From Myxococcales bacterium UBA1203 (GTDB lineage Bacteria > Myxococcota > Myxococcia > Myxococcales > UBA5297): 64,000 bases of DNA. The position numbers and the translations under genes are program-made. The number at the start of each line of letters is the position of its first letter. Position 1 is the stretch's first letter. This document shows positions 59,123 to 64,000 of the stretch, piece by piece. The stretch is from assembly GCA_002309695.1 (NCBI GenBank), contig DBXV01000025.1, positions 127,521 to 191,520 on the forward strand, read 5' to 3'. The notes below the pieces were generated by a model that was not told where the DNA came from, searched no databases, and saw nothing but the letters and a program-made list of their open reading frames with translations.

Positions 59123-59791
59123 TCAAGCGTTCCTAGCGGATGCACCAGAAGCCGCAACACTGCTCTTTGGCAGGACCTCGCCGCAGAAAACCCAAACCTT
59201 CACACCAATGGTACCATAGGTCGTCTTGGCGATAGCATAACCATAGTTAATGTCAGCGCGCAGCGTGTGCAGCGGAACCCGTCCCTCGCGATACCATTCA
59301 TAACGCGACATTTCAGCGCCGCCGAGACGTCCAGAGCACGCCACGCGAATCCCCTTGGCGCCAAATTTCATGGCCGTCTGAACTGCTTTCTTCATCGCAC
59401 GACGGAAGGCAATGCGCCGCTCCAGCTGCTGGGCAATGTTCTCAGCCACCAACTGGGCATCCGTCTCAGCCTTGCGGATCTCGACGATGTTTAAAAAAAC
59501 TTCATTCGGAGTTAAGGACTGAAGCTCTTTCTTCACCGCTTCAATGCCAGCGCCGCGCTTACCGATAAGAATTCCCGGGCGAGCAGTATAAACATTGATT
59601 TTAACTTTATTAGCCGCACGCTCAATCTGCACACTGCTAATCCCAGCATGGCCGAAGCTCTTCTTTACATGCGCACGCAGGGCAATATCTTCATGTAACC
59701 ACTTGGCGTAATTCTTCTCTTCGTACCATTTCGAATCCCAGCTCTTGACGACACCGAGACGAAAGCCAGTGGGATGGACTTTTTGACCCAA
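59123..59791 (-). CDS. rpsC: 30S ribosomal protein S3
   Basis: S3 helps form the mRNA entry channel. The 222-residue product has GQKVHPTGFRLGVVKSWDSKWYEEKNYAKWLHED, a KH domain with PGILIGKRGAGIEAVKKELQSL, and GIRVACSGRLGGAEMSRYEWYREGRVPLHTLRADI. The start is TTG (59789-59791) with AAGGAG seven bases upstream, nearly the same initiation site as rpsD. Confidence 0.97.
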   Translation of the reverse strand: MGQKVHPTGFRLGVVKSWDSKWYEEKNYAKWLHEDIALRAHVKKSFGHAGISSVQIERAANKVKINVYTARPGILIGKRGAGIEAVKKELQSLTPNEVFLNIVEIRKAETDAQLVAENIAQQLERRIAFRRAMKKAVQTAMKFGAKGIRVACSGRLGGAEMSRYEWYREGRVPLHTLRADINYGYAIAKTTYGTIGVKVWVFCGEVLPKSSVAASGASARNA

Positions 59792-59842
59792 GGCACTACT
59801 CCTTGAAAGGCCGCACCCAAAAAAGCACGGCAGAATTAGCTG

Positions 59843-60181
59843 TTAGCTGTCGGCAAGAACCACCGTGACGTGGCTCGTCCTTTTCCGAATGCGCGTCGCA
59901 CGTCCTTGTGCACGCGGCATAAAGCGACGCATCGTGGGCCCCTGATCGACATAAATTGTCTTAACGATAAGGCGATCAATGTCGATTTGGCCGTTACTAA
60001 GCTGCTGCACATTGGCGACCGCTGACTCGAGAAGTTTTTCAACCGGCTTGCTGGCAGCCTTTGGCGTATAGCGCAAAGTAGCCAACGCCTTCTCGATAGG
60101 CTGGCCGCGAACTATATCAGCAACAACGCGAACCTTACGCGGAGCGACACGCAAATTACGCAGCCGAGCTGAACTTTCCAT
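59843..60181 (-). CDS. rplV: 50S ribosomal protein L22
   Basis: L22 lines the exit tunnel. The 112-residue product has ARLRNLRVAPRKVRVVADIVRGQPIEKALATLRYTPKAAS and GPTMRRFMPRAQGRATRIRKRTSHVTVVL, including the tunnel loop. The length is normal. Confidence 0.97.
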   Translation of the reverse strand: MESSARLRNLRVAPRKVRVVADIVRGQPIEKALATLRYTPKAASKPVEKLLESAVANVQQLSNGQIDIDRLIVKTIYVDQGPTMRRFMPRAQGRATRIRKRTSHVTVVLADS

Positions 60182-60223
60182 CTGACAACTCCAATCTTTT
60201 AAGAGGGCAACAACGGCCGGATA

Positions 60224-60514
60224 TTATTTCCCACCCTTGGCCACGACCTTCTTTTCACTCGCGTGACCATGGAATGTCCTCGTGGGAGCAAATTCCCCCA
60301 GCTTGTGCCCAACCATATTTTCAGTCACAAAGACAGCCACAAATTTATGACCGTTATGAACCATAAAGGTAAAACCAACAAACTCTGGAAGAATCATCGA
60401 ACGCCGACTCCAGGTCTTGATGGTCTTATTCTTGGCATTCGATTCGATCATCACCCCGACTTTTTTCTCGAGGTATGCATCGACGAAGGGGCCTTTCTTA
60501 AGCGAACGCGCCAT
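60224..60514 (-). CDS. rpsS: 30S ribosomal protein S19
   Basis: The 96-residue product starts MARSLKKGPFVDAYLEKKV and has IKTWSRRSMILPEFVGFTFMVHNGHKFVAVFVTENMVGHKLGEFAPTRTFHGH. Normal length and place. Confidence 0.97.
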   Translation of the reverse strand: MARSLKKGPFVDAYLEKKVGVMIESNAKNKTIKTWSRRSMILPEFVGFTFMVHNGHKFVAVFVTENMVGHKLGEFAPTRTFHGHASEKKVVAKGGK

Positions 60515-60585
60515 TTGTTTTTCCTTGGCAAAAAGACAACCACCTTTTAGCAGAAAAGGTGGTATTGTCTTTTGATTAACTGAAA

Positions 60586-61434
60586 TTATTTAGACTGACT
60601 GCGCGGACCGCGCTTTCTGCCAGTAACAATCAGACGATTCGTCCGCTTGTTGACCCTCGTCTTCAACCCCTTGGTCTGCTTGCCCCATGGAGACACTGGC
60701 TGCGGGTTGCCTTGACCAGACTTGCCTTCGCCACCGCCATGAGGGTGATCAACAGGGTTCATAACCACACCGCGAACCGTCGGACGAATGCCTAAATGAC
60801 GCTTGCGGCCGGCGGAGCCAAGCTGATGAATTTCGTGCTCGAGATTGCCGACCTGACCGACAGTTGCCCTGCAGTCCAGCAATACTTTACGCACTTCACC
60901 AGAAGGCATACGGATCTGCGCATAATCCCCTTCTTTTGCCATCAGCTGTCCCGCGCTGCCCGCCGAACGAATCGACTGACTTCCGCGGCCAGGCTTCAGC
61001 TCCAGATTGTGCAACATCGTGCCAAGGGGAATGAAACGCAGCGGCAGGCAGTTGCCCGGCTTAATATCCGCATGTTCACCGGCAACGATCTCGTCCCCAA
61101 CCGACAAACCGGCAGGAGCGAGAATATAGCGTTTGTCGCCGTCCAAATAGCTCAGCAGAGCCAAACGTGCCGAACGATTGGGGTCATACTCAAGCGCGGC
61201 AACGCGAGCAGGAACGCCCTCTTTGTCACGCTTCCAGTCGATGATTCGGTACAGACGTTTGTGACCACCGCCGATATGGCGAGTTGTAATATGGCCGTGA
61301 TTGTTACGGCCGCCTGATTTCTTAATAACCTCGGTCAATTTCTTTTCAGGTGCTTTTGCTGTCAGCTCTGAAAAGTCAGCGACAGTTGCCAAACGTCGGC
61401 CGGGGCTTGTCGGCTTATAATGCTTCAAAGGCAT
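60586..61434 (-). CDS. rplB: 50S ribosomal protein L2
   Basis: L2 is needed for subunit joining and peptidyl transfer. The 282-residue product starts MPLKHYKPTSPGRRLATV and has GRNNHGHITTRHIGGGHKRLYRIIDWKRDKEGVPA and the C-terminal VRGVVMNPVDHPHGGGEGKSGQG with the essential His residues. The length is close to the family's 275. Confidence 0.98.
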   Translation of the reverse strand: MPLKHYKPTSPGRRLATVADFSELTAKAPEKKLTEVIKKSGGRNNHGHITTRHIGGGHKRLYRIIDWKRDKEGVPARVAALEYDPNRSARLALLSYLDGDKRYILAPAGLSVGDEIVAGEHADIKPGNCLPLRFIPLGTMLHNLELKPGRGSQSIRSAGSAGQLMAKEGDYAQIRMPSGEVRKVLLDCRATVGQVGNLEHEIHQLGSAGRKRHLGIRPTVRGVVMNPVDHPHGGGEGKSGQGNPQPVSPWGKQTKGLKTRVNKRTNRLIVTGRKRGPRSQSK

Positions 61435-61500
61435 GGCTATCGAATCCTTATCTTTAGCCGGGCGTGAGCCATAAATGGCCCCCGGACGCCCATGGGATTA

Positions 61501-61788
61501 TTACTCAATTTCAAACAAATCGATGGTCTGCCCTTCCTGCAGAGCCACCACCGCTCGTTTCCAATTTGGACGCTGACCAATGGAGCGTCCAATACGCTTA
61601 TTCTTTCCGCGCTGGATAGAAGTGCGAACCTCTACAACTTTCACATTGAAAAGTTTCTCTATGGCCTGACGGATTTCCGTCTTATTGGCCCGCAGATCGA
61701 CCTGAAAGCTGTAGCAGTTTTGATTGGCACGGGCTTCTTCGTATTTCTCAGTGACAACCGGACCTTTGATGATTTCCGTCAACATCAT
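61501..61788 (-). CDS. rplW: 50S ribosomal protein L23
   Basis: L23 is the docking site for trigger factor and SRP at the tunnel exit. The 95-residue product has LTEIIKGPVVTEKYEEARANQN, VDLRANKTEIRQAIEKLFNVKVVEVRTSIQRGKNKR and a GQRPNWKRAVVAL block. Two adjacent ATGs (61788, 61785) overlap the rplD stop, indicating coupling. Confidence 0.96.
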   Translation of the reverse strand: MMLTEIIKGPVVTEKYEEARANQNCYSFQVDLRANKTEIRQAIEKLFNVKVVEVRTSIQRGKNKRIGRSIGQRPNWKRAVVALQEGQTIDLFEIE

Positions 61789-62429
61789 GATACCAAAGCT
61801 CCTTCCAGCTGCCTGACAGCAGATTCCGTCACAACCAAAGCATCATGCCTCAAGATGCTTTCAAGATTAATCCCCTCAGGCGCCAGAATATCAAACTTGT
61901 CTAAGTTGCGAATCGCCCGATGCAAATTCTCATTCTCGCGCGAATCAATGACAAGCGCATCCGTCAGCTTGAGCCCCTCTGTCAAAATTTTAACAGCACC
62001 ATGGCTCAGCCGCGCCTTGCCGTCATTTCCCTGAGGCACTTCAAACTTATCCAGAATAACAAGCTTCTGGTCTCTCGCCGTCTGAGAAAGAGCCACTTTC
62101 AGCGCGCCGCGCCTCACAGAGCGAGGAGGACGATAGGTATAATCACGGGGCTTAGGCCCCATGGCCTTGCCGCCGCCAACCCACTGAGAAGCTCTCGTCG
62201 AACCCTGACGGGCACGCCCAGTGTGCTTCTGCTTCCAGGGTTTCTTTCCGCCGCCAGAAACGAGTGAGGCATTCTTCACTGCAACAGTGCCCGCACGCCG
62301 GTTAATCTGTTGGAATTTTACAACCTCATAAATCAAGTTCTCGTTAGGAGCGACGCCAAAGACGTCGTCCGAAAGCTCGATTTCCGAAACTTTCTGCCCT
62401 TCTGTATTTACAATATCAAACCTTGCCAT
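61785..62429 (-). CDS. rplD: 50S ribosomal protein L4
   Basis: L4 lines the tunnel and in many bacteria represses the S10 operon. The 214-residue product has FDIVNTEGQKVSEIELSDDVFG, the tunnel loop (KPWKQKHTGRARQGSTRASQWVGGGKAMGPKPRDYTY) and ILPEG-like LAPEGINLESILRHDALVVTESAVRQLE. The ATG at 62429 has GAGG five bases upstream. It follows rpsJ by only 22 bases, leaving no room for rplC. Confidence 0.96.
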   Translation of the reverse strand: MARFDIVNTEGQKVSEIELSDDVFGVAPNENLIYEVVKFQQINRRAGTVAVKNASLVSGGGKKPWKQKHTGRARQGSTRASQWVGGGKAMGPKPRDYTYRPPRSVRRGALKVALSQTARDQKLVILDKFEVPQGNDGKARLSHGAVKILTEGLKLTDALVIDSRENENLHRAIRNLDKFDILAPEGINLESILRHDALVVTESAVRQLEGALVS

Positions 62430-62451
62430 AGCCGCCTCTTCGTCGGGTTCT

Positions 62452-62763
62452 TCAGGACTTAATCTCCACATCGACACCCGCCGACAGGTCGAGCTTCATC
62501 AGCGCATCCAGCGTTTGCTGGGTCGGTTCCAAGATGTCGAGGAGACGCTTGTGGGTTCGGATCTCAAACTGCTCGCGACTCTTCTTGTCTCCGTGCGGAC
62601 TTCTCAGCACGGTAAACTTGTTGATGCGCGTGGGCAGAGGAATGGGTCCGGCCACCTTGGCTCCAGTGCGCTTGGCAGTTGCCACAATCTCACCAGCAGA
62701 CTGGTCCAGCAGCTTGTGGTCGAATGCCTTCAGCCGAATTCGGATCTTTTGGGTGGTTGCCAT
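62452..62763 (-). CDS. rpsJ: 30S ribosomal protein S10
   Basis: S10 is the first protein of the S10 operon and also NusE, the partner of NusB in antitermination. The 103-residue product has QKIRIRLKAFDHKLLDQSAGEIVATAKRTGAKVAGPIPLPTRINKFTVLRSPHGDKKSREQFEIRTHKRLLDI. Normal length. The 167-base gap to tuf holds a terminator, a palindrome and a CCGGGG/CCCCGG hairpin near 62790-62808. Confidence 0.97.
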   Translation of the reverse strand: MATTQKIRIRLKAFDHKLLDQSAGEIVATAKRTGAKVAGPIPLPTRINKFTVLRSPHGDKKSREQFEIRTHKRLLDILEPTQQTLDALMKLDLSAGVDVEIKS

Positions 62764-62832
62764 CTACTTGCCTCAACAAACGGGGGCTTTCCGGGGCCTC
62801 CCCGGCAGTTCCCCTGTAAAAGCATTTTTTTA

Positions 62833-62856
62833 TCGATTCATTTTTAAGTGAATCGA
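62833..62856. repeat. 8-bp AT-rich palindrome upstream of rpsJ
   Basis: TCGATTCA (62833-62840) and TGAATCGA (62849-62856) are perfectly complementary, with an 8-base loop and a T7/A7 flank. It may be an operator or a second terminator between tuf and rpsJ. Confidence 0.5.
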
Positions 62857-62863
62857 AATTCCA

Positions 62864-62911
62864 TAAAAAGGAGGGCGCCGCTTCAATTCAGCCGAGGCGG
62901 CGCCTCTCCTC
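62864..62911 (-). terminator. Intrinsic terminator after tuf
   Basis: Long GC-rich hairpin (arms 62870-62881 and 62897-62909, one bulge) followed on the minus strand by CTCCTTTTTA. It separates tuf from the S10 operon. Confidence 0.9.
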
Positions 62912-62930
62912 TGAAACCGCGATGGAGTGT

Positions 62931-64000
62931 TTACGCGAGAATCTCGGAAACAACACCAGCACCAACCGTACGACCGCCCTCACGAATAGCGAAGCGGAGC
63001 TCAGCCTCCATAGCAACAGGAGTCATCAGCTCGACCTCAATGCTCACGTGGTCACCAGGCATAACAATCTCAGTCCCTTCGGGAAGCTTGACAGTGCCGG
63101 TGACGTCAGTGGTGCGGAAGTAGAACTGGGGACGATAGCCATTGCCGAACGGCGTATGGCGGCCGCCCTCGTCCTTCCCCAGAACGTAGATGGCAGCTTT
63201 GAATTTGCTGTGCGGATGGACAGAACCAGGCTTCGCCAGCACCTGGCCGCGCTCAACCTCATTGCGCTTCAGGCCGCGGAGCAGACAGCCCACGTTATCA
63301 CCAGCCAGCCCCTCATCGAGCAGCTTGCGGAACATCTCGACGCCTGTGACCGTGGTCTTCTTCGTCTCGCCGAAGCCGATGATTTCAACCGCATCGCCGA
63401 CGTGAATCTTGCCGCGCTCGATACGACCAGTAGCGACGGTACCGCGGCCTTCGATGGAGAACACATCTTCGACAGGCATCAGGAAGTCCTTGTCAACCTG
63501 ACGGACCGGCTCGGGGATGCTCTCGTCCAAAGCCTTCATCAGCTCATCGATGCACTCAGCATGCTCGGCGCCGTGGCTGTCCACCACAGGCTTCGCAGAG
63601 CCGCGAATCACGGGCAGATCGTCGCCCGGGAATTCGTATTTATTCAGGAGCTCACGGACTTCCATCTCAACCAGGTCCAGCAGCTCGGCATCATCAACGA
63701 GGTCGCACTTATTCAAGAAGACAACGATCGCAGGAACGTTAACCTGCTTGGCCAGCAGAACGTGCTCTTTCGTCTGAGGCATCGGGCCGTCAGCCGCGGA
63801 GACCACAAGAATGGCACCGTCCATCTGAGCGGCACCGGTAATCATGTTCTTCACGAAGTCGGCGTGGCCTGGGCAGTCAACGTGAGCGTAATGCCGCTTC
63901 TCGGTCTCGTACTCCACGTGAGAGACAGCAATGGTAACAATTTTAGAATCGTCACGCACCGTGCCGCCCTTAGCGATGTCGGCATACTCCTTGGCCTTCG
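62931..64000 (-). CDS. tuf: Elongation factor Tu (N-terminus beyond window)
   Basis: EF-Tu delivers aminoacyl-tRNA to the ribosome. About 355 residues are visible; the first 40 or so with the P-loop lie outside. The G domain shows HVDCPGHADFVKNMITGAAQMDGAILVVSAADGPMPQT (DCPGH, switch II), FLNKCDLVDD (NKCD) and GSA; domains 2 and 3 follow (VEDVFSIEGRGTVATGRIERG, GRHTPFGNGYRPQFYFRTTDVTGTV, AIREGGRTVGAGVVSEILA). Switch I is unusual: instead of ARGITIN it reads KGGTVRDDSKIVTIAVSH. The frame continues to the window edge, so an apparent GTG start at 63959 is internal. Confidence 0.96.
   Translation of the reverse strand, partial: KAKEYADIAKGGTVRDDSKIVTIAVSHVEYETEKRHYAHVDCPGHADFVKNMITGAAQMDGAILVVSAADGPMPQTKEHVLLAKQVNVPAIVVFLNKCDLVDDAELLDLVEMEVRELLNKYEFPGDDLPVIRGSAKPVVDSHGAEHAECIDELMKALDESIPEPVRQVDKDFLMPVEDVFSIEGRGTVATGRIERGKIHVGDAVEIIGFGETKKTTVTGVEMFRKLLDEGLAGDNVGCLLRGLKRNEVERGQVLAKPGSVHPHSKFKAAIYVLGKDEGGRHTPFGNGYRPQFYFRTTDVTGTVKLPEGTEIVMPGDHVSIEVELMTPVAMEAELRFAIREGGRTVGAGVVSEILA

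Noticed and set aside
1..64000. CRISPR arrays, insertion sequences, prophage, toxin-antitoxin or defence genes
   Set aside because: No repeat-spacer array, transposase, terminal inverted repeats or defence protein motifs are visible in the window.

Overview
The window is a bacterial chromosome segment of the Myxococcota/Bradymonadota (former Deltaproteobacteria) type. This placement is inferred from gene style: FHA and TPR signalling proteins, a DUF4388/PATAN protein, Asp-Ala-Gly-rich lipoproteins, a thrombospondin type 3 (TSP3) repeat lipoprotein, a Cys-rich lipoprotein, TonB receptor, PfaD and IHF. There is no rRNA, CRISPR array, insertion sequence or phage gene. By eye, 8-47 kb is GC-rich, while the Tad block (about 2.5-7 kb) and much of the ribosomal block are clearly less so.

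Layout. 1-0.7 kb: end of pdxJ (+). 0.8-6.9 kb (-): a reduced Tad-type secretion block, cpaB-tadB-tadC, then a terminator and two FHA-domain membrane proteins. 7.2-18.2 kb (-): a Cdd1-like HhH protein, an outer-membrane barrel, two paralogous lipoproteins, metH, hrpB and a TPR protein. 18.4-28.5 kb (+): gsk (inosine-guanosine kinase), a sensorless MCP, a TonB-dependent receptor, a 5'-nucleotidase C-domain lipoprotein, aqpZ and a TSP3/PPC lipoprotein with a papain-like C-terminal domain. 28.6-34.5 kb: kdsD (-), a MaoC-like protein (+), pfaD (-), truD and a PATAN protein (-). 34.5-44 kb: tyrS and two unknowns (+), uvrC, tRNA-Pro(GGG) and ihfA (-), then a long TPR membrane protein (+). 44.4-46.3 kb: Cys-rich lipoprotein (-). 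46.7-64 kb (-): the tuf/S10/spc/alpha ribosomal cluster, ordered tuf-rpsJ-[rplC missing]-rplD-W-B-rpsS-rplV-rpsC-rplP-rpmC-rpsQ-rplN-X-E-rpsN-H-rplF-R-rpsE-rpmD-rplO-secY-adk-infA-rpmJ-rpsM-K-D-rpoA-rplQ. map is also absent between adk and infA.

The most striking pattern is non-coding. At least ten promoters share a grammar: -35 near TTGACA, a 16-18 (mostly 17) base spacer, an unusual -10 of TARRGG type, a GC-rich discriminator (often GCGCGCC), and commonly a T-run at the expected start of the transcript. It precedes tRNA-Pro, rplP, infA, ihfA, kdsD, pfaD, the PATAN gene, the outer-membrane barrel and two TPR genes. Other notable points are the missing rplC, an IF-1 with insertions, an EF-Tu with a non-canonical switch I, TTG starts with ideal Shine-Dalgarno (SD) sites on rpsC, rpsD and secY, a possible nucleoside-scavenging gene block, and an orphan PfaD. 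Functional links between neighbours are inference.
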